Assembly: GCF_004349145.1 (NCBI RefSeq)
Contig: NZ_SMFO01000001.1
Location: 558,001 to 622,000 of the forward strand
Length of the DNA: 64,000 nt
DNA from: Flavobacterium hiemivividum
Lineage (GTDB): Bacteria > Bacteroidota > Bacteroidia > Flavobacteriales > Flavobacteriaceae
Reading direction: 5' to 3'
Shown here: positions 54,200 to 63,676 of the stretch, one piece after another
Layout: the number at the start of each line of letters is the position of its first letter
Numbering within the stretch: position 1 is the first letter of the stretch
Notes under the pieces: model-generated
The model's database searches: none
The model's input: the letters and a program-made list of their open reading frames with translations, nothing else
What the model was told of the DNA's origin: nothing
Position numbers and translations under genes: made by a program

Positions 54200-54273
54200 T
54201 GGTCCCACCTGGGCTCGAACCAGGGACCACCTGATTATGAGTCAGGTGCTCTAACCAGCTGAGCTATAGGACC
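54200..54273 (-). tRNA. tRNA with CAT anticodon (elongator Met, or Ile2)
   Basis: The minus strand folds with acceptor GGTCCTA / TGGGACC, a D-arm TAGCTCAGCTGGTTAGAGC, an anticodon stem CCTGA / TCAGG with loop CTCATAA, a T-arm with GTTCGAGCC, and discriminator A. CCA is not encoded. The initiator features (three G-C pairs in the anticodon stem, C1-A72 mismatch) are absent. Elongator Met and lysidine-modified Ile2 cannot be told apart by eye. Confidence 0.9.
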
Positions 54274-54411
54274 GGTTAAGAGTGTGCAATATTACTACTA
54301 TTTTTCGTTTGCTCCAAATATTTCTAGCTTAGATTTTTAACCAACTTACATCTTTTAAAGATTTAAATCACAAAACCATTGATTATTAGCTTTTAAACTT
54401 TCTAAAAAAAA

Positions 54412-54813
54412 TTATTTTATTTCTTGACAAAGCTCAATCAAAACCCCATTAGTACTTTTAGGGTGCAAGAAGGCTACCAATTTATTATCAGCTCCTTTCT
54501 TTGGAACTTCATTTAAGACAACAAAACCCTCATTTTTAAGTCGGGCAATTTCTTCTTCTATGTTTTCTACATCAAAAGCTATGTGATGAATACCCTCGCC
54601 TTTCTTTTCTAAAAATTTAGCAATAGGACTCTCTGGATTTGTCGCCGCCAAAAGCTCAATTTTATTAGGTCCGTTCATAAAAAATGAAGTTGTCACTCCT
54701 TCACTTTCGACTTCCTCAAATTTATAAGCCGGAGCTCCAAAAAGTTTTTCAAACAATAAATTTGAAACTTCTAAATCTTTTACCGCAATCCCTATATGCT
54801 CTATTTTTCTCAT
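54412..54813 (-). CDS. mce: Methylmalonyl-CoA epimerase
   Basis: Interconverts the (R) and (S) forms of methylmalonyl-CoA, used in propionate handling. 133 residues of the VOC fold in two halves: KIEHIGIAVKDLEVSNLLFEKLFG first, then EGIHHIAFDVENIEEEIARLKNEGF. Metal-binding His residues and the C-terminal Glu (GVLIELCQ) are visible. The length is normal. The B12-dependent mutase is not in the window. Confidence 0.93.
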   Translation of the reverse strand: MRKIEHIGIAVKDLEVSNLLFEKLFGAPAYKFEEVESEGVTTSFFMNGPNKIELLAATNPESPIAKFLEKKGEGIHHIAFDVENIEEEIARLKNEGFVVLNEVPKKGADNKLVAFLHPKSTNGVLIELCQEIK

Positions 54814-55034
54814 TTTTTACACCTTCTACTTATTTTCATTTGTAAAACACTGCAAAAATTACAAATAAATTATAATTGCACGCCCTATCATTATGTAAAA
54901 ATAAACATTAAAAAACAAAATGCAGCAGAACAGCGTCAAAAGTACACCTAATCGATTACCTATAATAATTTTATAAAAAACTTCAATCTCAGCAATTATA
55001 ATTGTTATTTTGTACCCTCTAATACTAATTTGAT

Positions 55035-56699
55035 ATGTTGAAAAACAATTTAAGATATATTTCCCTTCTGTTGCTTATAGTTATCGCAAGTTGCGCCAAA
55101 AGAGGATCCATCACAGGAGGCCTAAAAGACACGATTGCCCCCGTATTAAAAACGAGTTTCCCTGAAAATTTTAGCACAAATTTTAAAGGAGACGAAATTA
55201 AATTGACCTTCGATGAAAACATCAAGCTTAAAAACCTAAATAAGCAATTGATTATTTCACCTCCCATGAAATACGAACCGATTATTTCTCCAACATCTGC
55301 ATCTAAATTTCTTTCGATAAAAATAATAGACACTCTTAAAGCTAACACAACGTATAGCATCAACTTTGGCCAAAGCATCGCTGATAATAACGAAGGAAAC
55401 CCCTACAATCAATTCAAATATATTTTTTCAACTGGGGATTATATCGACTCCTTAGCCCTTGGAGGCAGAATTAAAGACGCCTATGATATAGAAGTAGCAC
55501 CTTTTGTTTCTGTGATGCTTTATGACGTAAATGAAACCTTTAATGACTCCGTTATTTACAACGAGAATCCCAGATATATTACAAATACCTTAGACAGTTT
55601 AAAAACATTTCGACTAGAAAATTTAAAAGCTGGAAAATACCTTCTTGTGGCGCTGAAAGACAAAAACAGTAATAATAAATTCAATCCTAAAGAGGACAAA
55701 ATTGCTTTCATCAAAAATTTCATCACTATTCCAAATGACACTGTGTATGAATTGGAATTATTCAAGGAAGTATTACCATTCAAAGCCTTTAAGCCTACAC
55801 AAGCATCCGGAAATAGATTAGTCATGGCTTATGAAGGAAATATGAGTTTAGCTAATTCTAGACCATCAATAACGCTAAAAAACAACAACGAAAACTTAGC
55901 TTCGATTATTACTCAGCTACCTAAAAAAGATTCACTCCAAATATGGTTTAAACCCCTTAAAGCGGATTCTTTATCATTGGCTGTAGCCAAAAATAAATAC
56001 CAAAAAGACTTTACGTTCAAAATTAAGGACCAGAAAAAAGACACCTTAAACATCGCTGCGATTTACAACGGCAACTTGCATTTTAGAAATCGGTTTACAT
56101 TAGAAAGCAACACGCCTTTAGTAAAGTTCGACAATTCGAAAATAAAAATCATCAGCAAAGATTCAACTGCTATTCCGTTTACTACTGAATATGATGAATT
56201 CAACCAGAAATTATTTATTGACTTCAAGAAAGAACCATTAGAAAAATATACCTTCAGCATCCTACCAGGCGCACTTACTGATTTTTTCGAAAAATCGAAT
56301 GACACTTTAAAATACAATATTACTACTCAAAACACTTCAGATTATGGGAACCTTAGAGTAAAATTGCAAAACGTAAAACGCTTCCCAGTCATTGTAGAAT
56401 TAACAAATCTAAAAGGAGACATTTTAGCTTCAGAATATACAGAGAGTGACACTACAGTTGATTTCAACCTGATGGAACCCTCTTTATTCACGCTTCGTGC
56501 CATTTATGACGATAATAAAAATAAAGTCTACGATTCAGGAAATTATCTAGAGAAACGCTATTCTGAAGAGGTGATTTATTTTTCAAAAGAAATAGACATC
56601 AGAGCAAATTGGGATGTAGAACAAGTTTTTGACCTGAGTATTCCGTACACACCGGAGCCAAAAAAGAAAACAGAAAATAAGAAAAAATCTAGTTTTTAA
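55035..56699 (+). CDS. SbsA-like Ig-domain lipoprotein
   Basis: 554 residues. The lipobox in LLLIVIASCAKRGSITGG near residue 20 marks a lipoprotein. An Ig-like Big_5/SbsA domain follows at about 30-130 (APVLKTSFPENFSTNFKGDEIKLTFDENIKL...TYSINFGQSIADNNEGNPY). The rest is beta-rich, with further carboxypeptidase-regulatory-like segments (KDKNSNNKFNPKEDKIAF, YDDNKNKVYDSGNYLE). Widespread in Bacteroidota, function unknown. Its 3' end overlaps the convergent nitrilase by 11 bases. Confidence 0.88.
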   Translation: MLKNNLRYISLLLLIVIASCAKRGSITGGLKDTIAPVLKTSFPENFSTNFKGDEIKLTFDENIKLKNLNKQLIISPPMKYEPIISPTSASKFLSIKIIDTLKANTTYSINFGQSIADNNEGNPYNQFKYIFSTGDYIDSLALGGRIKDAYDIEVAPFVSVMLYDVNETFNDSVIYNENPRYITNTLDSLKTFRLENLKAGKYLLVALKDKNSNNKFNPKEDKIAFIKNFITIPNDTVYELELFKEVLPFKAFKPTQASGNRLVMAYEGNMSLANSRPSITLKNNNENLASIITQLPKKDSLQIWFKPLKADSLSLAVAKNKYQKDFTFKIKDQKKDTLNIAAIYNGNLHFRNRFTLESNTPLVKFDNSKIKIISKDSTAIPFTTEYDEFNQKLFIDFKKEPLEKYTFSILPGALTDFFEKSNDTLKYNITTQNTSDYGNLRVKLQNVKRFPVIVELTNLKGDILASEYTESDTTVDFNLMEPSLFTLRAIYDDNKNKVYDSGNYLEKRYSEEVIYFSKEIDIRANWDVEQVFDLSIPYTPEPKKKTENKKKSSF

Positions 56700-57456
56700 G
56701 CTCAAAACCATCTTGATCATTTAAAAAACCAAGTTTTTTACGAGTCTCAATTAATTTTGATTTATCTAAAGTTGCCTTTAGAACAGCATCATTTCCTTGT
56801 GGCTCGGCTAAATAATCACCCAAGCAATCAACCACTTGCGAATGTCCTATATAAGAATGTCCATTATTGTCTTCTCCAGTTCTATTGACGCCAATTGCAT
56901 AACTCATATTTTCTATTGCTCGAGCTTTCAACAAAGCATCCCAAGCATTAGTTCTAATTTTTGGCCAACTGGCAACATAAATCAGCAAATCATAATTTTC
57001 GACATTTCTAGAAAAAACCGGAAAACGCAAATCATAACATACAAGCGGACAGATTTTCCAACCTAAATACTCAACAATCAATTTTTTAGTCCCTGCCGTA
57101 TATACTTTTTCCTCTCCCGCAAGAGTAAATAAATGCCTTTTATCATAATACTGAATTTCGCCCGAAGGGAACACAAACAACATTCTATTATAAAAATTAC
57201 CGTTCTCCTCAATAACAACACTTCCCGTGATAGCACTGTTTTTAGCTTTTGCCAAAGATTGCATCCACAGTACAGTTTCTCCCTCCATTGCCTCGGCAAC
57301 AGCCCTCGGATTCATAGTAAATCCCGTGGTGAACATCTCTGGAAGCACAATTAAATCAATCTTTTCAGAAAGTGAATTAATTTTTTCTTCGAAATAATCG
57401 CGATTTAACTTTGGGTTTTCCCAAATCAAAGAAGCTTGAATCAATATAACTTGCAT
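56689..57456 (-). CDS. Nitrilase-superfamily amidohydrolase (omega-amidase/YafV-like)
   Basis: 255 residues. The Glu-Lys-Cys triad is visible: Glu40 in IVLPEMFTTGF, Lys in YYDKRHLF, and Cys in PLVCYDLRFPVFSRN. The DLRFP after Cys and EMFTTGFTM before it match the YafV/Nit2 omega-amidase group, which removes ammonia from 2-oxoglutaramate or 2-oxosuccinamate as metabolite repair. It overlaps the lipoprotein gene tail-to-tail. Confidence 0.9.
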   Translation of the reverse strand: MQVILIQASLIWENPKLNRDYFEEKINSLSEKIDLIVLPEMFTTGFTMNPRAVAEAMEGETVLWMQSLAKAKNSAITGSVVIEENGNFYNRMLFVFPSGEIQYYDKRHLFTLAGEEKVYTAGTKKLIVEYLGWKICPLVCYDLRFPVFSRNVENYDLLIYVASWPKIRTNAWDALLKARAIENMSYAIGVNRTGEDNNGHSYIGHSQVVDCLGDYLAEPQGNDAVLKATLDKSKLIETRKKLGFLNDQDGFELKN

Positions 57457-57528
57457 TGCTTTATTTATTTTTTATAAAATTAAGAAATATCACAGTAATT
57501 TAAGTTCATTATATTAGCTAAAAAAAAC

Positions 57529-58092
57529 ATGAAAAAGAAACTACTCCTTTGCACCATGCTAATCTCTGTTTTTGCTTTCGCTCAACAAAAATCAGGTGCA
57601 AAACAATTTTGGGAAAACTTACAGAAACAATGCGGAAAATCTTTTGAAGGCCAAGTTACTGAAGGAGCCGACAATGATACTTTTCGAAATAAAAAATTAG
57701 TAATGCACGTTCGCAATTGTGGAGAAACTACAATCAGAATTCCGTTTTTTGTAGCTGATGACAAATCTCGAACTTGGGTATTAACCTATAAAAATGAACG
57801 TATTCAATTGAAACACGACCACCGTCACGAAGACGGTTCGGAAGATAAAGTTACTCAATATGGTGGAACAACGACTAATTCTGGTTCGTCAACACTACAG
57901 TTTTTCCCAGCAGACCAACAAACCTATGATACAATTCCAAATGCCGCTGCCAATGTTTGGTGGATCACTTTAGACGAAACATCGTTTACCTATAATCTAA
58001 GACGCATTGGTTCAGAACGATTGTTTACAGTAAAATTTGATTTAACAAAAACACTCCCTACACCTGCTGCGCCCTGGGGCTGGAAAGATTAA
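57529..58092 (+). CDS. Secreted protein of unknown function
   Basis: 187 residues. Signal peptide MKKKLLLCTMLISVFAFAQ. The mature protein has two cysteines (KQCGKSFEGQ and RNCGETTIRIPFF) that could form a disulfide, a His/Asp-rich segment (LKHDHRHEDGSEDK), and a C-terminal beta-rich part (SFTYNLRRIGSERLFTVKFDL). I do not recognise a named family. The HDHRH motif might bind metal, but this is speculative. Single gene with a terminator. Confidence 0.75.
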   Translation: MKKKLLLCTMLISVFAFAQQKSGAKQFWENLQKQCGKSFEGQVTEGADNDTFRNKKLVMHVRNCGETTIRIPFFVADDKSRTWVLTYKNERIQLKHDHRHEDGSEDKVTQYGGTTTNSGSSTLQFFPADQQTYDTIPNAAANVWWITLDETSFTYNLRRIGSERLFTVKFDLTKTLPTPAAPWGWKD

Positions 58093-58111
58093 CTATTTCA
58101 AATAAATTGGA

Positions 58112-58150
58112 CAAAAAAAACGCATTCAAATCAATGAATGCGTTTTTTTA
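58112..58150. terminator. Bidirectional terminator
   Basis: AAAAACGCATTC pairs with GAATGCGTTTTT around AAATCAAT, with A- and T-runs outside. It separates the secreted gene from the convergent sdhB. Confidence 0.88.
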
Positions 58151-58172
58151 ATATTGAAAAACGAGTTGTTTT

Positions 58173-58919
58173 TTAACCTTTCATACTTGCAGATAAATAT
58201 TCTCTGTTCATACGAGCAATGTTCTCTAAAGAAATTCCTTTCGGACATTCAACCTCACATGCTCCAGTATTCGAACAGTTTCCGAAACCTTCCGCATCCA
58301 TTTGGCTCACCATATTTAATACACGATCAGTTGCTTCAATTTTACCTTGAGGCAATAATGCATATTGAGATACTTTTGCAGCCACAAATAACATTGCAGA
58401 AGAGTTTTTACAACTCGCTACACAAGCTCCGCAACCAATACAAGTAGCAGCATCAAACGCATCGTCAGCATCTTGCTTGTTAATTGGAATAGCATTAGCG
58501 TCGATTGTATTTCCTGAAGTATTTACAGATATAAATCCACCAGCATGTTGAATTCTATCAAAAGCACTACGATTAACAACTAAATCTTTAACTACTGGAA
58601 AAGCAGCTGCGCGAAATGGTTCGATGGTAATTGTATCACCATCCTTAAACATACGCATGTGCAATTGACAAGTTGTTACACCTCTATCTGGTCCGTGTGC
58701 TTCTCCGTTAATGAATAAAGAACACATTCCGCAAATTCCTTCGCGACAGTCATGATCAAAAGCAACTGGTTCGCCACCTTTGCTCATTAAATCTTCATTG
58801 AAAACGTCTAGCATTTCAAGGAAAGACATGTCTGGCTCAATTCCGTCAATTTGATAATCAACCATTGCTCCTTTATCTTGGGCGTTTTTTTGACGCCATA
58901 TTTTTAATGTAAGTTTCAT
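58173..58919 (-). CDS. sdhB: Succinate dehydrogenase/fumarate reductase iron-sulfur subunit
   Basis: 248 residues. The [2Fe-2S] cysteines are Cys58, Cys63, Cys66 (CREGICGMC) and Cys84. The [4Fe-4S] ligands lie in [11 protein letters not shown], and the third cluster in [13 protein letters not shown]. It carries electrons from SdhA to the membrane cytochrome. It is the last gene of sdhC-A-B, 92 bases after sdhA; the gap has simple gaaagtc repeats. Confidence 0.96.
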   Translation of the reverse strand: MKLTLKIWRQKNAQDKGAMVDYQIDGIEPDMSFLEMLDVFNEDLMSKGGEPVAFDHDCREGICGMCSLFINGEAHGPDRGVTTCQLHMRMFKDGDTITIEPFRAAAFPVVKDLVVNRSAFDRIQHAGGFISVNTSGNTIDANAIPINKQDADDAFDAATCIGCGACVASCKNSSAMLFVAAKVSQYALLPQGKIEATDRVLNMVSQMDAEGFGNCSNTGACEVECPKGISLENIARMNREYLSASMKG

Positions 58920-59011
58920 ACTTTTTTAGTTTGAAAGTCATAAAAACGAAAGTCGAAAGTCGATTGACGTGAAGTCATTTCATCTTACTACTTTAGCCTT
59001 TTAACTAAATG

Positions 59012-61012
59012 CTATTTGTAATTTCTTTGAACTAATTTAACGGCATCAAATACCAAATCTTCCTTGTGTAAAACAGCGTCACTAGGTTTTCCTTTGTATT
59101 CCCAAGCAGCCACGTAAGCGAAATTTTCGTCATCACGTTTTGCTTCCCCATCTTCTGTTTGATATTCCTCACGGAAATGTCCTCCACAAGACTCGTTACG
59201 GTGCAATGCATCCTTAGCAAATAATTCGCCTAGTTCTAAAAAGTCAGCTACACGAGTTGCTTTCTCTAGTTCTTGGTTGAACCCTTTGTCTGTCCCAGGA
59301 ATTTTTACATCCTTATAAAACTCTTCACGTAAAGCAGAGATTTCATTGATTGCTTCGTTTAGTCCTTGAGCATTACGAGCCATACCCACTTTGTCCCACA
59401 TAATTTTCCCTAATTTCCTGTGGAAATAGTCAACAGAATGTGTTCCGTTATTGTTCATGAATCTATAGATTTGGTCCTTAACTCCTTTTTCTGCAGCTTC
59501 AAATTCTGGAGAATCAGTTGGGATAGGCCCCATTTTAATATCTGGTGATAAGTAATCTCCAATTGTGTATGGCAATACAAAATAACCATCAGCTAAACCT
59601 TGCATTAAGGCAGAAGCTCCAAGTCTATTTGCACCGTGATCAGAGAAGTTAGATTCTCCAATTGAGAAACATCCAGGAATTGTAGTCATCAAGTTATAAT
59701 CAACCCATGTCCCACCCATTGTGTAGTGAACCGCTGGGTAAATCATCATAGGTGAAGTATAAGGATCCTCATCTACAATTTTATAATACATCTGGAATAA
59801 ATTCCCGTATTTATTTTTTACAACTTCAGTACCTAGTTTAGTAACCGCTTTTTTATCATTAGCATCAATTCCTTTTAAGAATGCCTGCTCTTTTCCGTAA
59901 CGTTGTATCGCTGCAGCAAAATCCAAGTAAACTGCTTCACCTGTTTTGTTTACTCCAAAACCAGCGTCACATCTTTCTTTAGCTGCACGAGAAGCTACAT
60001 CTCTAGGAACTAAGTTACCAAAAGCTGGGTATCTTCTTTCTAAGTAATAATCTCTTTCAGCTTCAGATAAATCAATTGCTTTTTTCTTTCCTTCACGAAT
60101 TGCCTTAGCATCTTCTAGTTTAGCAGGAACCCAAATACGACCATCATTACGCAATGACTCTGACATCAAAGTTAATTTCGATTGGTGGTCTCCAGAAACT
60201 GGAATACATGTTGGATGAATTTGCGTGTAACAAGGATTTGCAAAGTAAGCTCCTTTTTTATGGATTTTCCATGCTGCTGTAGCATTAGACCCCATTGCAT
60301 TTGTTGATAAGAAAAATACATTTCCGTAACCACCAGAAGCGATCACAACTGCATGAGCAGAATGTCTTTCGATTTCACCAGTAATTAAATTACGAGCGAT
60401 AATCCCTCTTGCTTTTCCGTTTACGATTACTATATCTAGCATCTCGTGACGGTTGTGCATTTTTATTTTTCCACGACCTATTTGACGATTCATTGCTGAG
60501 TAAGCACCAAGTAACAATTGCTGTCCTGTTTGCCCTCTAGCATAAAACGTTCTCGATACTAGCGCACCACCAAAAGAACGATTATCTAATAAACCTCCAT
60601 ATTCACGCGCCAATGGAACTCCTTGAGCCACACATTGGTCAATGATATTTGTTGAAACTTCCGCAAGACGGTGTACGTTTGCTTCACGAGCGCGGTAATC
60701 TCCTCCTTTTACAGTGTCATAAAACAATCTAAAAGTTGAATCTCCGTCTCCTTGATAATTTTTTGCAGCGTTAATACCACCTTGTGCTGCAATCGAGTGC
60801 GCACGACGAGGTGAATCTTGAAAACAAAATGCCTTAACGTTATATCCTAGCTCTGCCAAAGTTGCAGCAGCAGAACCTCCAGCTAATCCTGTACCAACAA
60901 CAATAACATCAAGGTTACGTTTGTTAGCAGGATTTACTAAATTAATATGATCTTTATAATTTGTCCATTTGTCCGAAATAGGACCGTTTGGAATTTTTGA
61001 GTCTAATGCCAT
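59012..61012 (-). CDS. sdhA: Succinate dehydrogenase/fumarate reductase flavoprotein subunit
   Basis: Oxidises succinate to fumarate in the TCA cycle. 666 residues. The FAD motif [21 protein letters not shown] and the covalent flavin His72 ([15 protein letters not shown]) are seen, as are the catalytic [17 protein letters not shown] region ([18 protein letters not shown]) and the [12 protein letters not shown] and [14 protein letters not shown] segments. The length and form match the Bacteroidota b-type (type B) enzyme with a fused N-terminus. Confidence 0.96.
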   Translation of the reverse strand: MALDSKIPNGPISDKWTNYKDHINLVNPANKRNLDVIVVGTGLAGGSAAATLAELGYNVKAFCFQDSPRRAHSIAAQGGINAAKNYQGDGDSTFRLFYDTVKGGDYRAREANVHRLAEVSTNIIDQCVAQGVPLAREYGGLLDNRSFGGALVSRTFYARGQTGQQLLLGAYSAMNRQIGRGKIKMHNRHEMLDIVIVNGKARGIIARNLITGEIERHSAHAVVIASGGYGNVFFLSTNAMGSNATAAWKIHKKGAYFANPCYTQIHPTCIPVSGDHQSKLTLMSESLRNDGRIWVPAKLEDAKAIREGKKKAIDLSEAERDYYLERRYPAFGNLVPRDVASRAAKERCDAGFGVNKTGEAVYLDFAAAIQRYGKEQAFLKGIDANDKKAVTKLGTEVVKNKYGNLFQMYYKIVDEDPYTSPMMIYPAVHYTMGGTWVDYNLMTTIPGCFSIGESNFSDHGANRLGASALMQGLADGYFVLPYTIGDYLSPDIKMGPIPTDSPEFEAAEKGVKDQIYRFMNNNGTHSVDYFHRKLGKIMWDKVGMARNAQGLNEAINEISALREEFYKDVKIPGTDKGFNQELEKATRVADFLELGELFAKDALHRNESCGGHFREEYQTEDGEAKRDDENFAYVAAWEYKGKPSDAVLHKEDLVFDAVKLVQRNYK

Positions 61013-61024
61013 TATAATTGAATA

Positions 61025-61690
61025 TTAATGATTGAAATGATGAAATAATGCAATAAAAATGAATCCAAAAGGAATCACAATTGCAAAAGCGTATCCAAAA
61101 GCTTTTAAAGATCTTGAATATTTATTATTAAACCCAACTGATTGAAAAGAAGAGCTGAATCCATGCCATAAGTGTAATGCTAACAAAATAAAAGAAAGTG
61201 AATACAATCCTGTCCGTACCGGACTTTCAAATTTAGCCACTAATTCGTGGAAATATCTTGTTTCATCTAATGGGCTTACCTCAACGTACTTGTAAACCAT
61301 CTCTGGAAACCAAAAGTCGTAAAAATGCAATCCTAAAAATGCCAGGACTACTACTCCAGAATAAATCATGTTTCTTGAAGTCCAAGAAGAATTTGCAGCT
61401 CCGTTGTTTTTAGCATACGAAATTGGTCTTGCGTTTCTGTTTTGAATTTCTAAAACAAAACCCATTGTAAAGTGAAAAATAACACCTACAATTAAAATGG
61501 GCTGAATCACAAATTGAACCAGTGGGTTATTTCCCATAAAATGAGAAATCGAATTAAAAGTATCGGAACTAAAAACCGAAGTCATATTAATAAAAAAATG
61601 CTGTGCTAAGAACAGCATTAAAAAAATTCCTGAAAGCGCCATAGCAACTTTTTTAGCTATTGACGACTTCAATAATGCAGATTTTGCCAT
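61025..61690 (-). CDS. sdhC: Succinate dehydrogenase cytochrome b subunit
   Basis: 221 residues from the start MAKSALLKSSIAKKVAMA; an upstream ATG would lie beyond the promoter. Five membrane helices are seen, with haem-ligand His candidates in FLAQHFFINM, FHFTMGF, LGLHFYDFWFP and ALHLWHGF. This is the two-haem, single-subunit type B anchor, so no sdhD is expected or found. It anchors the complex and passes electrons to menaquinone. First gene of the operon, with a clear promoter. Confidence 0.95.
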   Translation of the reverse strand: MAKSALLKSSIAKKVAMALSGIFLMLFLAQHFFINMTSVFSSDTFNSISHFMGNNPLVQFVIQPILIVGVIFHFTMGFVLEIQNRNARPISYAKNNGAANSSWTSRNMIYSGVVVLAFLGLHFYDFWFPEMVYKYVEVSPLDETRYFHELVAKFESPVRTGLYSLSFILLALHLWHGFSSSFQSVGFNNKYSRSLKAFGYAFAIVIPFGFIFIALFHHFNH

Positions 61691-61722
61691 AAGATTTGAA
61701 TAATTTGTTTTAAAAAATACCA

Positions 61723-61753
61723 CAAAAATAAAGCAAAATGAAATGAACTACAA
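61723..61753 (-). promoter_or_regulatory. sdhCAB promoter (-33/-7)
   Basis: Minus strand: TTG at 61753-61751, 20 bases, then TATTTTTG at 61730-61723. It fits the Bacteroidota consensus and gives a leader of about 25 bases. Confidence 0.75.
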
Positions 61754-61962
61754 CCTTTTCGCTGTTATTTATAATGATTTTAAAGTGTCGGTTTCCACTA
61801 AATTTAAGCCTATAAAAAACCAACTTCTAATTGTAGTTCAATACATTAAAACATTTATCACTATGTTGAAGATTCTTTTTCAGACCTTACAACTTAACAA
61901 AATAATAGATATTCTATTTATTCCGTGACAAAAAACCAGATTTCCGTATGCCTTAGACACAA

Positions 61963-63444
61963 TTAACTAAATTTGTCCATGTATTTTTGAACTATTAAAT
62001 CCGTATTTTCATTTCGAGTTTTGAGCTCTAGTTGAATGGGAGCAGAAGCTCTTTCTTCGCAGTTTTTTACAGCACATGTTTCACAAGTTACTCCTACAAT
62101 TTGCTTTTTAATTGATTTATTATCGATGAATTTAAATTTCTTCTTCATGCTAGGAGTAATCAAAATACCAACAGATATACTTCTCAAACAATCTTTTTTG
62201 AAAGGATCTTCGGTGGCCGATGAAAAAACAAAATACTCGTTTCCGCTGTTTTCGTAACTCGAAATCTGAGCATCAAAAAAGTGTTTTTTATGCTGCGCTA
62301 TGGATTGCTCGATTGTTTTAACCGAAACCCAACGACGGCAATAATGCTCGTTCATTTCGTTAGCATGTGGCTCCTGCTGATTAGTAATATGCAGCTCTTT
62401 TTTAATCTGATAAGTATCCGCGCCGATTTTATGAGACAATCGAAGAAAAAATATATTTTTCAACTGGAAATCCTTAGGTAAAATATTAGTTAATCTCTGG
62501 TAAAACGATTCTGGAGATACATTAAACTTACCCATTAATTGCAGCATTTCTTGTGGTTTAGGATCTGTTTTAGCCAAAAATAAATTCAATTCGCCAACCA
62601 ATTGTTTTCTTGGTATTAGTAACGCTCCAGCAAAATAAGAAGCGTAGAAATTATTTAAAACCTGATCAAAATTATCAAATTTAATCCAACTGAAAGTATA
62701 CAATCTTTCGGTTATTTCTAAATAATTATAAGCAATCTCCTTAGCTAGAATAAATGCCTTTTGTTGTTCGTCGATGTCTAATGAAAGTAACAAAGTTTTA
62801 CTTTTTGGAACATATATAGATCGCAAATCTCCTAATTCCTCCTGCTCTGAAAAAACAATCTCCTGAATTGTATAACCATATTCTTCGATTAACACAGCTG
62901 TCAAATCTCCAACAGCAATTTTACTGTCTATATTTATTTGAAATGCTTTTGAAAAGTCTAACACTTTTTGCTCTAAATCCTCAAAATAATTATTATGCGC
63001 TTCTTGGTACGAACGTAAGGCGGCCAGAAAAAAACTCTCCCGAGTTAAATTATAGTGCTGCGCTATCTCGATAATCGTGCTAATAAAGGCGTTCACTTTT
63101 GCAGGCGCATTAGCAATAATATCAATAAGATCATTTTCCTGGATTCCGAAAATATCTAAAGGAATCTCCTTTAGAATCCCAGATTTTAAGATTTCCCCTA
63201 TTGGAGCCAGATTATTATCCAACTTCAAGGAAACCATATTGTCGTAAGAAACATCTAATTTTTCAGATAGAAGTATAATCTTATCTGTTTTTGGATATTT
63301 TTTACCTTTTTCGATTTCGTTCAAATACGATTTTGACAGATCCGTGATTTTCGCCAAACCAAATAAAGATAAATTCTTATTGGTGCGAGCTTGCTTAAGT
63401 TTTAGCCCAAAAATCAACTTTATATATTCCTTTTCTACAGTCAT
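61963..63444 (-). CDS. RamB/ScfR-type short-chain fatty acyl-CoA-linked transcriptional regulator
   Basis: 493 residues from the start MTVEKEYIKLIFGLKLKQAR; the promoter at 63563-63591 rules out a 49-codon longer start. An XRE-type helix-turn-helix occupies residues about 10-66 (NLSLFGLAKITDLSKSYLNEIEKGKKYPKT). A middle IrrE-like region has lost the HExxH motif (AKEIAYNYLE). The C-terminal DUF2083 domain contains the cluster CETCAVKNC. This domain order is that of RamB, PrpQ and MccR, which sense acyl-CoA-type effectors and control acetate, propionate or glyoxylate genes. It is divergent from malate synthase, its likely target. Confidence 0.88.
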   Translation of the reverse strand: MTVEKEYIKLIFGLKLKQARTNKNLSLFGLAKITDLSKSYLNEIEKGKKYPKTDKIILLSEKLDVSYDNMVSLKLDNNLAPIGEILKSGILKEIPLDIFGIQENDLIDIIANAPAKVNAFISTIIEIAQHYNLTRESFFLAALRSYQEAHNNYFEDLEQKVLDFSKAFQINIDSKIAVGDLTAVLIEEYGYTIQEIVFSEQEELGDLRSIYVPKSKTLLLSLDIDEQQKAFILAKEIAYNYLEITERLYTFSWIKFDNFDQVLNNFYASYFAGALLIPRKQLVGELNLFLAKTDPKPQEMLQLMGKFNVSPESFYQRLTNILPKDFQLKNIFFLRLSHKIGADTYQIKKELHITNQQEPHANEMNEHYCRRWVSVKTIEQSIAQHKKHFFDAQISSYENSGNEYFVFSSATEDPFKKDCLRSISVGILITPSMKKKFKFIDNKSIKKQIVGVTCETCAVKNCEERASAPIQLELKTRNENTDLIVQKYMDKFS

Positions 63445-63562
63445 ACCGTGGTATATTTTTATTTTAAGAACAGCTAACAATATCTTTCTACCTCTTTTAG
63501 GATTGTTATTCTTTCCTTTCGAAAATAACAACAACCCTAAACCTAGACGCATTGCACTATTC

Positions 63563-63591
63563 CAAATATACGCTAAAAAATAAAAACGCAA
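63563..63591 (-). promoter_or_regulatory. Promoter of the ScfR-type regulator (-33/-7)
   Basis: Minus strand: TTG at 63591-63589, 18 bases, then TATATTTG at 63570-63563. A full match to the Bacteroidota consensus. The leader would be about 110 bases, which is long, and contains an IR (GTTATT/AATAAC). Confidence 0.75.
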
Positions 63592-63614
63592 GAAAAAAGT
63601 TTTTCACATTTTTT

Positions 63615-63626
63615 GCGAACGTTCGC
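63615..63626. promoter_or_regulatory. Candidate operator: palindrome between the regulator and aceB
   Basis: GCGAACGTTCGC is a perfect 12-base palindrome, GC-rich in an AT-rich gap. It abuts the -33 TTG of the aceB promoter and lies about 25 bases upstream of the regulator's -33, so one bound dimer could affect both genes. Confidence 0.6.
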
Positions 63627-63656
63627 TTGTTTTGTAAAAAACTTTTCGTAACATTG
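63627..63656 (+). promoter_or_regulatory. aceB promoter (-33/-7)
   Basis: TTG at 63627-63629, 19 bases, then TAACATTG at 63649-63656, one mismatch from TAnnTTTG. A near-consensus site with a 14-base leader. A weak -7 suits a promoter that needs activation. Confidence 0.55.
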
Positions 63657-63676
63657 TCATGTAAAACACATTAACT

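Noticed and set aside
61743..61928. A 61-codon + strand frame upstream of sdhC
   Set aside because: It covers the sdhC promoter, has a random-looking composition typical of AT-rich non-coding DNA, and has no ribosome or family signal.
63445..63591. A 49-codon longer N-terminus for the ScfR-type regulator
   Set aside because: It spans a full -33/-7 promoter and precedes the conserved helix-turn-helix by an odd basic stretch with no family match.
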